Shown piece after piece: positions 17,703 to 26,493 of a DNA stretch of 64,000 nucleotides. Both the position numbers and the translations under genes were made by a program. Source of the stretch: Cellulomonas xylanilytica (GTDB lineage Bacteria; Actinomycetota; Actinomycetes; Actinomycetales; Cellulomonadaceae). The stretch covers positions 186,001 to 250,000 of the forward strand of contig NZ_BJUB01000007.1 of assembly GCF_007989805.1 (NCBI RefSeq). Reading direction: 5' to 3'. The notes below the pieces were generated by a model. That model was not told the origin of the DNA, did no database searches, and saw only the letters and a program-made list of their open reading frames with translations. The number at the start of each line of letters is the position of its first letter. The first letter of the stretch is position 1.

Positions 17703-18986
17703 TCAGAGGACCGACCGGGCCGCTGCGCGAGCATCGGGGACCACCGACGCCAACCCGTTGCCGGCGACCCAGGCACCGCACACCGCGACGCGCGGGAGCG
17801 CCTCGACCGCCGTCCGCACGTCGGCGACCACCCGCGCGTGCTCGGCGCTCGGCCGCGGCAGCGCCTGGCTCCACCGCACGACCGCGTGCCCCTCCAGCTG
17901 TCCCCGGGACAGCGGGGTGCCGAGCAGGACGGACGCGTCGCGCAGGGCGACGTCGACGTCCGGCTGCACGTCCTCGCCCGACCGCCCGTACGACAGGCGC
18001 ACCACGTGCCTGCCCGGCCCGGCGTCCTGCGCGAGCCACGCCCACTTGGCGGTGGCGTGCGTGAGGGCCTTGGCGGTGACGTCCGTGGCCTCGGGTGCGA
18101 CGAGCACCCCGGTGCCGCGCGGGGCCGCGTCGAGCTCCGGCGCGTCCACCACGAGCGTGACCAGGGCGACCTGCGCCCCGGGGTCCGGACGGCCGACGGA
18201 GAGCCCGAGCAGGTCGACCGCCGCCGGCGTGGCCAGCACCCAGCGGTCGGTCCGCTCGCCGTCCAGCGAGGTCACGGTCACGCCCGTACGGACGGTGCCG
18301 CCGTGCGCCTCGAGGTCCGCCACCAGGGCGTCGACCAGCACGTGCATCCCGCCCGCGATCCCCTGCACCGCGGACCCCGCCGGCGCGGACGCCCGCAGGC
18401 TCCGGACCGCGCGCGCCAACGAGCCGCGCTCCCGGACGAGCGCCGCGGGCAGGCCCGGCGCGACCGCGTCGACCGCGAGGTCGTCCGGGTCCGCGGCGTG
18501 CACCCCGCCCACCACCGGCCGCACCAGCCGGTCCAGGACGCGGGGACCCATGCGGCGGCGCACCAGGTCGCCCAGCGACGTCGCGTCCGTGGCCGGGAGC
18601 ACCAGGTCCAGGCCGGCACGCGCCGACCCGACGAGCCCGAGCGTGCGTCGCGCCGCCCACGGGTCGGCGGGGATGCCCAGCAGGCCCGTGCGCGGCAGGG
18701 GGCCGTCACCGTGGCGGAGGTGCACCCAGGCGCCGTGCGGCTCGGGCGTCCGGACGCGGTCCGCGAGCCCCAGCTCGCCCAGCAGCGCGGCGACGACGCC
18801 CCCGCGCGTGGCGTAGGACTCGGCGCCCGCGTCCAGCCGCAGGCCCGCGACCGTGTGCCCGGCGACCGCCCCGCCCAGGGTGTCGCGCTCCTCCAGCACC
18901 AGCGTCCGCAGGCCCTCGTGGGCGAGCTCGCGCGCGGCGACGAGCCCCGCGATCCCGCCGCCGACGACGACCGCGTCCCAGGTCAT
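17703..18986 (-). CDS. hemY: HemY-type protoporphyrinogen/coproporphyrinogen oxidase
   Basis: The 427-residue FAD enzyme starts with the dinucleotide-binding VVVGGGIAGLVAARELA and contains LDAGAESYATRGG and a C-terminal VAVCGAWVAGNGLASVV that closes on FAD. Actinobacteria use HemY as coproporphyrinogen III oxidase in the coproporphyrin-dependent route, with HemH and HemQ; neither of those genes is in the window. ATG 18986 lies two bases after the hemE stop, so the two are cotranscribed. Confidence 0.94.
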   Translation of the reverse strand: MTWDAVVVGGGIAGLVAARELAHEGLRTLVLEERDTLGGAVAGHTVAGLRLDAGAESYATRGGVVAALLGELGLADRVRTPEPHGAWVHLRHGDGPLPRTGLLGIPADPWAARRTLGLVGSARAGLDLVLPATDATSLGDLVRRRMGPRVLDRLVRPVVGGVHAADPDDLAVDAVAPGLPAALVRERGSLARAVRSLRASAPAGSAVQGIAGGMHVLVDALVADLEAHGGTVRTGVTVTSLDGERTDRWVLATPAAVDLLGLSVGRPDPGAQVALVTLVVDAPELDAAPRGTGVLVAPEATDVTAKALTHATAKWAWLAQDAGPGRHVVRLSYGRSGEDVQPDVDVALRDASVLLGTPLSRGQLEGHAVVRWSQALPRPSAEHARVVADVRTAVEALPRVAVCGAWVAGNGLASVVPDARAAARSVL

Positions 18987-18988
18987 CG

Positions 18989-20053
18989 TCAGATCTCGTG
19001 GACCAGCTGCGTCACGCGCGTGAGCACCGTCGGGTCGGTCTCCGGCGGGACGCCGTGACCCAGGTTCACCACGTGCCCCGGTGCCACCGAGCCCCGCGCG
19101 ACGACGTCGCGGACGTGCGCCTCGAGCACCGGCCAGGGCGCCGCCAGGAGCGCCGGGTCGATGTTGCCCTGCAGCGGCGTGGTGCCGCCCAGGCGCCGGT
19201 TCGCCTCGTCCAGCGGCAGCCGGTAGTCGACGCCGACGACGTCCGCCCCGACGTCCCGCATGGCCGCCAGCAGCTCGCTGGTGCCGGTGCCGAAGTGCAC
19301 CTTCTTCACGTCCAGGTCCGCCACGTGCGACAGGGCCCGTGCCGACGCCGGGGCGACGTGCGCGGTGTAGTCCGCGAGGCTCAGCGAGCCCGCCCACGAG
19401 TCGAAGAGCTGCGTCGCGCTGGCACCCGCCAGCACCTGCGCCCGCAGGAACGCACCCGTCACGTCCGCCGCCCACTGCGTGAGCGCCGTCCACGTCTGCG
19501 GGTCGGCGTGCATGAGCGTGCGGGCGGCCAGGTGGTCGCGCGACGGACCGCCCTCCACCAGGTACGCGGCGAGCGTGAACGGAGCGCCGGCGAACCCGAT
19601 CAGGGGCGTCTGCCCGAGCGCGGCCACCGTGAGCGCGACCCCGTCCGACACCGGCTGCAGCGCCTCGGGCGTCAGCGGGCCGAGGTCCCGCAGGCGCGCC
19701 ACGTCGTCGGCGGTGCGCACCGCGGAGCCCATCACCGGACCGACGCCCGGCTTGATCTCCACGTCGACGCCCGCGAGCTTGAGGGGCACCACGATGTCCG
19801 AGAAGAAGATCGCCGCGTCCACGTCGTGCCGGCGCACGGGCTGCAGGGTGATCTCGCTGGCCAGCGCCGGGTCCAGGCAGGCGTCGAGCATCGCGGTGCC
19901 GACGCGCGCCTCGCGGTACTCGGGCAGCGACCTGCCGGCCTGTCGCATGAACCACACCGGGCGTCGCGACGGGGCCTCGCCGGAATATGCACGGACCAGC
20001 GAAGAATTCGTCGTGCGGCCGTCGGCGAGGGGGTGCGAGGAAGGAAGGTTCAC
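18989..20053 (-). CDS. hemE: uroporphyrinogen decarboxylase
   Basis: The product (354 residues from GTG 20053) decarboxylates the four acetates of uroporphyrinogen III. PVWFMRQAGRSLPEYR is the N-terminal signature, LIGFAGAPFTLAAYL the second, and GNIDP plus NLGHGVPPETDP are conserved near the C-terminus. A TTG at 20074 in the same frame would add seven residues and would place the start inside the palindrome at 20070, so GTG 20053 is preferred. It is divergent from hemA. Confidence 0.95.
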   Translation of the reverse strand: MNLPSSHPLADGRTTNSSLVRAYSGEAPSRRPVWFMRQAGRSLPEYREARVGTAMLDACLDPALASEITLQPVRRHDVDAAIFFSDIVVPLKLAGVDVEIKPGVGPVMGSAVRTADDVARLRDLGPLTPEALQPVSDGVALTVAALGQTPLIGFAGAPFTLAAYLVEGGPSRDHLAARTLMHADPQTWTALTQWAADVTGAFLRAQVLAGASATQLFDSWAGSLSLADYTAHVAPASARALSHVADLDVKKVHFGTGTSELLAAMRDVGADVVGVDYRLPLDEANRRLGGTTPLQGNIDPALLAAPWPVLEAHVRDVVARGSVAPGHVVNLGHGVPPETDPTVLTRVTQLVHEI

Positions 20054-20061
20054 GTCCCCGA

Positions 20062-20099
20062 TTGTGCCGGACAATTGTCGAGATGATTAACTCGGGCAC
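20062..20099. promoter_or_regulatory. palindromic promoter region between hemE and hemA
   Basis: GACAATTGTC (20070-20079) is a perfect 10-bp palindrome only 21 bases before the hemA GTG. CGAG-N8-CTCG follows at 20079-20094. A possible hemA promoter (TTGTGC 20062-20067, GATTAA 20084-20089, spacer 16) would put the start of transcription at or next to the hemA start codon, giving a leaderless mRNA. The palindrome would then sit between -35 and -10, a repressor position. The TTGTC half-site also occurs in the hemC region. Confidence 0.45.
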
Positions 20100-21365
20100 G
20101 TGGTGCTGCTGTCCCTCGCCGCCAGTCACCACGACCTCGACCTCGAGGTGCTGGAACGTCTCTCGTCGGACGTCCACGCCGTCGCGTCCGAGCTCGTGGG
20201 CTCGACGGCCCACAGGTTCGTGTCCGGTGCCGTCGTCCTGGCGACGTGCAACCGGTTCGAGCTGTACCTGGAGGTCGACGACGCGGCGAACACCCCGACG
20301 GCCCGCACCGCCGCAGCCGAGGCCGTCGCCAGCCGCTCGGGCTACACCGCCGCACAGGTCGACACGCACCTGCGGGTCCGGACCGGCACCGACGCCGCCG
20401 CGCACCTCTTCTCGGTGGCTAGCGGGCTCGACTCGATGGTCGTCGGCGAGCGCGAGATCCAGGGCCAGGTCCGCCGCGCGCTGACCTCCGCCCGCCGCGA
20501 CGGCACCACCACGTCCAGCCTCGAGTCCCTGTTCCAGGCGGCCTCGCGCGTCTCGCGGCTGGTGGAGAGCCGCACCGGGCTCGGCGCCACCGGCCGCTCC
20601 GTGGTCGGCGTCGCGCTCGACATCGCCGAGCAGCACCTGCCCGACTGGTCCGACGTCCGCTGCGTGCTCATCGGTACCGGCTCGTACGCGGGTGCCTCGC
20701 TCGCAGCCCTCAAGGCCCGCGGCGCCGGCGACATCCGCGTCTTCTCCGCGTCCGGGCGTGCCCGGGCCTTCGCCGCCGCCCGCGGGGTCCGTGCGCTGCC
20801 GTCGTCCGCCGACCTCGCCGCCGAGGTGTCCGACGTCGACCTCGTGGTCGCCTGCAGCGGCGCCGCCGGAGCCGTCCTCGGCGTCGACGCGCTGGCCGCC
20901 GCACGGCAGGGTTCCGACTCCCCGCTCACCGTCGTCGACCTCGCGCTGCGGCACGACGTCGACCCCGGTGTCCGCTCGCTGCCCGGCGTGCGGCTGGTCA
21001 GCCTGCACACGGTCGCCGAGCACGCCCCCGCCGAGCACGCCGCCGTGCAGACCGCCCACGACGTCGTGATCGCGGCCGCGGAGGCCTACGAGGCCGACCG
21101 CCGGGTCCGGGACTGGAACCCCGCCGTCGTCGCCGAGCGGACGCGGATCCTCGGCGGGCTGGAGGCCGGCCTGAGCGAGCTGCCCGACGCGCTGCGCGAC
21201 GAGCGGGCCGAGCGGGCCCTGCGCCGGCGCACCCGTGCCCTGCTGCACGCGCCGACGGTCCGAGCCCGTGAGGCGGCCCGCGCGGGGGACGCGATGACCT
21301 ACGCGGCGGCGCTCACGGAGCTGGCGTCGATCCCCGTCCCCGCGGTGGCGGCACCCGCACGCTGA
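20100..21365 (+). CDS. hemA: glutamyl-tRNA reductase
   Basis: The 421-residue enzyme reduces glutamyl-tRNA(Glu) to glutamate-1-semialdehyde, the committed step of heme synthesis. VVLATCNRFELYLE carries the catalytic cysteine. SGLDSMVVGEREIQGQVR is the family signature, and CVLIGTGSYAGASLAAL is the NADPH-binding loop. GTG 20100 gives the conserved N-terminus LLSLAASHHDLDLE; no Shine-Dalgarno is present, consistent with leaderless translation. It feeds hemL at the other end of the divergent cluster and is followed by a strong terminator. Confidence 0.96.
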   Translation: MVLLSLAASHHDLDLEVLERLSSDVHAVASELVGSTAHRFVSGAVVLATCNRFELYLEVDDAANTPTARTAAAEAVASRSGYTAAQVDTHLRVRTGTDAAAHLFSVASGLDSMVVGEREIQGQVRRALTSARRDGTTTSSLESLFQAASRVSRLVESRTGLGATGRSVVGVALDIAEQHLPDWSDVRCVLIGTGSYAGASLAALKARGAGDIRVFSASGRARAFAAARGVRALPSSADLAAEVSDVDLVVACSGAAGAVLGVDALAAARQGSDSPLTVVDLALRHDVDPGVRSLPGVRLVSLHTVAEHAPAEHAAVQTAHDVVIAAAEAYEADRRVRDWNPAVVAERTRILGGLEAGLSELPDALRDERAERALRRRTRALLHAPTVRAREAARAGDAMTYAAALTELASIPVPAVAAPAR

Positions 21366-21482
21366 CGAACGTCAGTCCCGCACGCCCCTCGCGATCCGCA
21401 CGGCGAGCGGGGCGCGCTCGGCCGCAGACGTGCCGAGCGCGTTGTCGTGACGAGTCCGCGCATCGGGCGGTGAAGAAAAGAG

Positions 21483-21523
21483 CGTGCCGGGCCTGGACGG
21501 GGGGGAGGGCCAGGCCCGGCACG
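21483..21523 (+). terminator. terminator after hemA
   Basis: CGTGCCGGGCCTGG pairs perfectly (14 bp) with CCAGGCCCGGCACG around a 13-base G-rich loop, 117 bases after the hemA stop. Confidence 0.75.
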
Positions 21524-21532
21524 CGTCCCGTG

Positions 21533-21560
21533 AGGGTCACATCACGCTGGACGTGACCCT
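21533..21560 (-). terminator. second hairpin, probably serving the convergent gene
   Basis: AGGGTCAC and GTGACCCT form an 8-bp stem with a 12-base loop, starting 26 bases beyond the stop of the minus-strand gene at 21587. Confidence 0.5.
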
Positions 21561-21586
21561 GGTACGGAACCCTCGGAGCGGCGCGC

Positions 21587-22459
21587 TCAGGAGCGCACCA
21601 CCTGCTGATGGGGGGCAGCAGGCCCGGGGGCCCAGGTGTGGGGGACCACCTGGTTGGTCTGGATGTCGGTCAGCTCGGCGGCGTAGACGATGCCTTCGTA
21701 CACGCCGGCCTCGACACGGGTGAGGTGCAGGCGCTCGGCGCGCTCGATGTCGTCACCGAGGTGGGAGATGCGGGCGACGACGTAGCGCTGGGCGTCCTGC
21801 CACTGGTCGACGACGCGGACGCTCAGGCCGTTCCAGCGGGCCGTGAGGTCCAGCTCGAACAGCTCGGTGACGTCCTCGCGGGCGACGCGGCGGTACCAGC
21901 GGCCCGACGGCGACTGGTGGAAGCCGGTCTCGGCGAGCGGCGGGTTGGCCAGCGCCAGGACGACCGTGTGGCCGCTGTCGACGACATCCGCCTCGAGGTA
22001 GGCGCCGTGCCACTTGGCGACGGGACCGACGCAGCGGGAGAGGGACGCGAGCGACGGGCGGGGGGCGCCCAGCTGCGTGACGGTCCAGCCGGCGCCGACG
22101 TCGCCGTAGCGGGCCAGCAGCGTGGAGGTGCCGTTGTCGTAGATGCGGATGAGCTCGGCGCCCGGGGGGATGCGCGAGTGGCGCAGCCACCACAGCGGGA
22201 GGATGTAGCCGGGCACGTCGCGGTACTGCAGCTGGGGGGATGACTCGAAGCGCAGCACATCGATCGAGCGGTCGTAGGGGCTGAAGGGCGAGCCCTCGTA
22301 GCCGAGACCGTGCACCTCGAACAGCTGCGCCGGGGTCGTCGCGAAAGCGACGTCCTCGGCGCGCACCACGTACCCCGCCAGACGGTCATGGCCCGCGGTG
22401 AGATGCGCGCGGGTGAGCGCTGGCGTGATCGCCTTCTGCATGAGCGTCACGATGGGCAT
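21587..22459 (-). CDS. conserved-looking protein of unknown function
   Basis: The product (290 residues from ATG 22459) is rich in Tyr and Trp, with no signal peptide or membrane segment. It reads like a soluble beta-rich protein (LPLWWLRHSRIPPGAELIRI, LLARYGDVGAGWTV). I do not recognise the family. ATG 22441 (MQKAITPAL) is an equally possible start; AAGG abuts ATG 22459 too closely to be a good ribosome site. It stands alone between hemA and purB with its own terminator. Third-position GC matches neighbouring genes, so it is a real gene. Confidence 0.75.
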   Translation of the reverse strand: MPIVTLMQKAITPALTRAHLTAGHDRLAGYVVRAEDVAFATTPAQLFEVHGLGYEGSPFSPYDRSIDVLRFESSPQLQYRDVPGYILPLWWLRHSRIPPGAELIRIYDNGTSTLLARYGDVGAGWTVTQLGAPRPSLASLSRCVGPVAKWHGAYLEADVVDSGHTVVLALANPPLAETGFHQSPSGRWYRRVAREDVTELFELDLTARWNGLSVRVVDQWQDAQRYVVARISHLGDDIERAERLHLTRVEAGVYEGIVYAAELTDIQTNQVVPHTWAPGPAAPHQQVVRS

Positions 22460-22608
22460 CCTTGCCAGAAAAGGGGTGAACCGGATGTTTAGGACCGGTC
22501 GGTGCACGATTGTGCAGGGCATATAGGGCACCTGTCCAGAAGAGGTCACTCTTTTGGATGAAATCGCAGGTCAGAGGGCATGAGAGCGATCCCGTCGAAG
22601 CGCTTCCG

Positions 22609-22632
22609 CTTCTGCGCGCGCGTCGGCAGAAG
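22609..22632 (-). terminator. hairpin downstream of purB
   Basis: CTTCTGC and GCAGAAG form a 7-bp stem with a 10-base loop, 81 bases after the purB stop on the minus strand. The rest of 22460-22712 shows no gene. Confidence 0.45.
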
Positions 22633-22712
22633 ATGGCCGCTGCGCGCCGCCCGTTCACCCGTTCGGCCCAGTAGCGCTGGACGATTCCCTCGGGTCGGTG
22701 TATCCGCCCTGC

Positions 22713-24140
22713 TCAGCGGTCGAGGTGGTCCACGAGCGTGCTCGCCAGCCCGGTGTACGAGGCGGGGGTGAGCGTCGCCAGCCGCGCGGCGACCTCGTCG
22801 GGAAGCCCGAGCCCGCCGATGAACTCGCGCATGTCCGCCGCCGTCAGACGGCGGCCGCGGGTCAGCTCCTTGAGCCGCTCGTAGGGGTTCTCCATGCCGG
22901 TCACGCCCGCGACGGAGGCGGCACGCATGGCGGACTGGACCGGCTCGCCGAGGACCTCCCAGTTCTCGTCGAGCTCGCGCGCCAGCAGCGCCTCGTCCAC
23001 CGACAGCGCCCGCAGCCCGCGGGCCACGTTGTCGATGGCCAGCAGCGAGTGCCCGAACGCCGGGCCGATGTTGCGCTGCGTCGTGGAGTCCGTCAGGTCC
23101 CGCTGCAGGCGGCTGGTCACCAAGGTGCTGGCCAGTGTGTCCAGCAGGGCGCTCGACAGCTCGAGGTTGGCCTCGGCGTTCTCGAACCGGATCGGGTTGA
23201 CCTTGTGCGGCATCGTCGACGAGCCCGTCGCGCCCGCCACCGGGATCTGGATGAAGACGCCGCGCGAGATGTACGTCCACACGTCGGTGGCCAGGTTGTG
23301 CAGCACCCGGTTGAACCGTGCGACGTCCGCGTACAGCTCGGCCTGCCAGTCGTGCGACTCGATCTGCGTGGTCAGCGGGTTCCACGTCAGGCCCAGGTGC
23401 TCGACGAACGCCTTGCTGACCGCCGTCCAGTCCGCACCCGGCACCGCCACGACGTGCGCCCCGTACGTGCCGGTCGCGCCGTTGAGCTTGCCCAGGTACT
23501 CGTCGCCGGCGATGCGCGTCAGCTGGCGCCGCAGCCGGTGCGCGAGGACGGCCAGCTCCTTGCCGAGCGTCGTCGGCGTCGCCGGCTGCCCGTGCGTCAG
23601 CGCGAGCATCGGCTGGTCCCGCAGCGACCGCGCGAGCTCGGCCACCTGGTCGACGAGCGCCGTGGCGGCCGGCGCCCAGACGTCCCGCACCGCGCCGCGG
23701 ACCATCAGCGCGTACGACAGGTTGTTGATGTCCTCGCTGGTGCACGCGAAGTGGACCAGCTCCCCGACGTCCCGCAGCGCGGACCCCTCCGGCGCCGCCG
23801 CGAGCCGGCTCTTGAGGAAGTACTCCACGGCCTTGACGTCGTGCACGGTGATCTTCTCGATCGCCGCCAGCTCCGCCACCTCGTCGGGCCCGAACGTGGC
23901 GACGACGTCCCGTAGGTGCGCCACGTCGTCGTCGGTCAGCGTCGGGGCGCCCGGGACGACCTCGTTCTGCGCCAGGTGGATCAGCCACTCGACCTCGACG
24001 TGCACGCGCTCGCGGTTGAGTGCCGCCTCGCTCAGGTGGTCCACGAGCGGCGCGACGGCCCCGCGGTACCGGCCGTCGAGCGGGCCGAGAGCGATGGGCG
24101 GGGTGACGTCCGCGAGCCGGACACGTGCGGGGGAGGTCAT
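22713..24140 (-). CDS. purB: adenylosuccinate lyase
   Basis: The 475-residue enzyme of the fumarase/aspartase superfamily cleaves adenylosuccinate and SAICAR in purine synthesis. The signature loop is GATGSSTMPHKVNPIRFEN, and FACTSEDINNLSY and ALTHGQPATPTTLGK are further active-site segments. Length fits the longer PurB subgroup. ATG 24140 (MTSPARVRLADV) is chosen over an upstream in-frame start at 24167 that adds an atypical tail. It is monocistronic and divergent from the MoxR operon. Confidence 0.96.
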   Translation of the reverse strand: MTSPARVRLADVTPPIALGPLDGRYRGAVAPLVDHLSEAALNRERVHVEVEWLIHLAQNEVVPGAPTLTDDDVAHLRDVVATFGPDEVAELAAIEKITVHDVKAVEYFLKSRLAAAPEGSALRDVGELVHFACTSEDINNLSYALMVRGAVRDVWAPAATALVDQVAELARSLRDQPMLALTHGQPATPTTLGKELAVLAHRLRRQLTRIAGDEYLGKLNGATGTYGAHVVAVPGADWTAVSKAFVEHLGLTWNPLTTQIESHDWQAELYADVARFNRVLHNLATDVWTYISRGVFIQIPVAGATGSSTMPHKVNPIRFENAEANLELSSALLDTLASTLVTSRLQRDLTDSTTQRNIGPAFGHSLLAIDNVARGLRALSVDEALLARELDENWEVLGEPVQSAMRAASVAGVTGMENPYERLKELTRGRRLTAADMREFIGGLGLPDEVAARLATLTPASYTGLASTLVDHLDR

Positions 24141-24302
24141 GCATGCATCATCCCAGAGCAGCCGCACGGGGATCCGCGGTGTCCGGGGACCGGCGGTCCG
24201 TCAGCCTAAGACCTCCGCTCGAAGCCGCCCGGAGCAGGCGCCTGCGATCAGTAGCCTGAGCGCACCGGCGGACGGCGCCGGTCCCCGACGACGAGGAGCC
24301 CC

Positions 24303-25019
24303 GTGGCGACGCAGACGCGCAGGCCCGGTGGGGTGCTGCTGGTCGGCGCGTTCGTGGTGGTCGCCGTGATCGGGTCGGCGCTGGCGGGACCCTTCCGGCT
24401 GGTGCGTCGCAGCGAGGCCGAGGCCACGTTCCAGGCCCGCACGCCGACGTCGACGTCGATGCCGACGGCCGAGGCGGTGGATCAGGTGCTGCAGGCCGAC
24501 TCGGTGCCGGTGGAGGTCCAGCGGTGGGTCTACCTCGTCGTCCTGGTCGTGCTGGGTCTGCTGCTGGCCGTCGGGCTCGGCCTGCTCGTGCGGTGGGTCC
24601 GGCGGATGCTCGACCGTCGGGAGACGGACGACGTCGACGCGGCCGACCCGGACGTCGCGCTGGAGGGGGACGTCCTGGACGGTGCGACGCCGGCGCTGCG
24701 CGAGGGGGTCCGCCGGGCGTCGCAGGTGCTCGAGGACGACGTGCCGCCCGGGGACGCGGTGATCGCGGCGTGGGTGGCGCTGGAGGCGTCGGCGGAGCGC
24801 ACCGGGCTGGTGCGAGACCGCGCGCAGACGGCCACGGAGTTCACGGTCGAGGTGCTCGGCACGACGCGGGCCGACCCGGGCGCGACGCGTGCCCTGCTGG
24901 AGCTGTACCTGGCGGCGCGGTACTCCGAGCACGTGCTGACCCCGCGGGACGTCGACCGGGCGCGGTCGAGCCTCGCGGCGATCGCCGTCGACCTGACCCG
25001 GCGGGCGGAGGACGCATGA
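24303..25019 (+). CDS. DUF4129-domain membrane protein
   Basis: The 238-residue product has one N-terminal membrane helix (~11-30), a second at ~75-98, and a C-terminal cytoplasmic DUF4129 domain. The key stretch is VIAAWVALEASAERTGL...TATEFTVEVL...LYLAARYSEH. DUF4129 proteins usually sit beside MoxR, DUF58 and transglutaminase-like genes, as here except for the transglutaminase. GTG 24303 is the start. It is the first of five genes joined by ATGA-type overlaps. Confidence 0.88.
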   Translation: MATQTRRPGGVLLVGAFVVVAVIGSALAGPFRLVRRSEAEATFQARTPTSTSMPTAEAVDQVLQADSVPVEVQRWVYLVVLVVLGLLLAVGLGLLVRWVRRMLDRRETDDVDAADPDVALEGDVLDGATPALREGVRRASQVLEDDVPPGDAVIAAWVALEASAERTGLVRDRAQTATEFTVEVLGTTRADPGATRALLELYLAARYSEHVLTPRDVDRARSSLAAIAVDLTRRAEDA

Positions 25020-25504
25020 GGTGGGACTGGCGGCCGCCGGCCGCGTTCCTCGCCGCAGCCGTCGCGTGCCTGGCAGGCGGCCTCACGGCCGTGTCCTCCG
25101 GGCTCGTCGGGCTGCTCGTGGCGGCCGTCGTGCTCCTGCTCACCCGCCTGGACGCGGCACCCGACCCCGCCTGGGACCGCAGGCACTACGTCGGCCGGCA
25201 CGGCGCCCGCGGCGAGGTGCAGGACCTGGCGTGGACGATGGTCGGGCGCGACGGACGGATCGGCGAGCGGGTGCTGCGGCAGCTGCGGGACGTGGCACGG
25301 AGCCGGCTCGCACGGCACGGGCGCTCGCTCGACGACGCGGACATCGAGCAGGTCATCGGCAGCCGCGCCCACCGCACGCTGACGCGGACGCGCTCGCCGC
25401 TGCCGACCGTCGCCGACGTGCGGCACACCCTGGACGTGCTCGACCGCCTCGGGCCGAGGCGCACACCGACCGACGACGACGACGCTGGGAGCCCCCTGTC
25501 ATGA
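25016..25504 (+). CDS. small membrane protein of the MoxR operon
   Basis: The 162-residue protein has two N-terminal hydrophobic helices (~8-45) and a charged cytoplasmic tail rich in Arg and Asp. Its start overlaps the DUF4129 stop and its stop overlaps the moxR start. I know no named domain. Proteins of this size and shape occur in the same position in other actinobacterial MoxR operons, so a role in that membrane system is likely. Confidence 0.75.
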   Translation: MRWDWRPPAAFLAAAVACLAGGLTAVSSGLVGLLVAAVVLLLTRLDAAPDPAWDRRHYVGRHGARGEVQDLAWTMVGRDGRIGERVLRQLRDVARSRLARHGRSLDDADIEQVIGSRAHRTLTRTRSPLPTVADVRHTLDVLDRLGPRRTPTDDDDAGSPLS

Positions 25505-26493
25505 CCGACCTGTCCCGCCAGCAGCCCACCACCCTGACCGTCGCGCAGGTCGCGGACCGCGGGAGCGCGGTGCTCGACGAGGTCGCGACGCTCGTGGTCG
25601 GCATGCGCGAGCCCCTGCGGGTCGCGCTCGCGGCCGTCCTCGGCGGCGGTCACGTGCTGTTCGAGGACGTGCCCGGGCTCGGCAAGACGCTGGCCGCCCG
25701 GAGCCTGGCGACCGCACTGGGGCTCACGTTCCGCCGCGTGCAGTGCACACCGGACCTGCTGCCGTCGGACATCACCGGGTCCAGCGTCTTCGACCCGTCG
25801 ACCGCGTCCTTCGCCTTCCGGCCGGGCCCGGTCTTCGCCGGGCTGCTCCTGGCCGACGAGATCAACCGGACCGCCCCGAAGACCCAGTCCGCGCTGCTCG
25901 AGGCGATGGCCGAGCGGCAGGTCACCGTCGACGGCGAGACGTACCAGCTCCCGGACCCGTTCCACGTGGTCGCCACGTCGAACCCCGTCGAGTACGAGGG
26001 CACGTACCCGCTGCCGGAGGCGCAGCTCGACCGGTTCATGGTCCGCGTCGCCGTCGGGTACCCCGAGCGGGACGCGGAGGTCGACGTGCTGTCCCGTCGG
26101 CTCGCGCGGCGGCAGGAGGCGGGGTCGGTGCGGACCGTGGTCGACGCCGCCACGCTGCGCGCGATGCAGGCGGGCGTCGAGGCCGTCACGGTCGACACCG
26201 ACATCCTGCGGTACTGCGTCGACCTCGCCGCGGCCACCCGGGCGCACGACGCCGTCGAGGTCGGCGCCTCCCCGCGCGGGTCGCAGGCGCTGGTGCTGGT
26301 CGCACGGTCGCTCGCGGTGCTGTCCGGCCGGGACTTCGTGACGCCCGAGGACGTCAAGGCCGTCGCGGTGCCCGCCCTGGCCCACCGGCTCTCCCTGACC
26401 CCGCAGGCGTGGGCGACGGGCACGGCTCCCCAGGGCGTCGTCGCGGACGTGCTGAAGCGGGTCGCGGGTCCGACGACGGCGCGACGCGGATGA
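25501..26493 (+). CDS. MoxR-family AAA+ ATPase
   Basis: The 330-residue protein has Walker A DVPGLGKTLAARSLA, Walker B LLLADEINRTAPKTQSALLEAM and sensor 1 FHVVATSNPVEYEGTYPLPEAQLDRF, all typical of MoxR. MoxR ATPases act as chaperones that remodel or insert partners, often VWA/DUF58 proteins. The partner is encoded directly downstream with an ATGA overlap. Confidence 0.93.
   Translation: MTDLSRQQPTTLTVAQVADRGSAVLDEVATLVVGMREPLRVALAAVLGGGHVLFEDVPGLGKTLAARSLATALGLTFRRVQCTPDLLPSDITGSSVFDPSTASFAFRPGPVFAGLLLADEINRTAPKTQSALLEAMAERQVTVDGETYQLPDPFHVVATSNPVEYEGTYPLPEAQLDRFMVRVAVGYPERDAEVDVLSRRLARRQEAGSVRTVVDAATLRAMQAGVEAVTVDTDILRYCVDLAAATRAHDAVEVGASPRGSQALVLVARSLAVLSGRDFVTPEDVKAVAVPALAHRLSLTPQAWATGTAPQGVVADVLKRVAGPTTARRG

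Noticed and set aside
17703..21248. A 1,181-codon minus-strand frame spanning hemY to hemA
   Set aside because: Only 17703-18986 (hemY) has family motifs. The upstream part runs antisense to hemA and out of frame with hemE.
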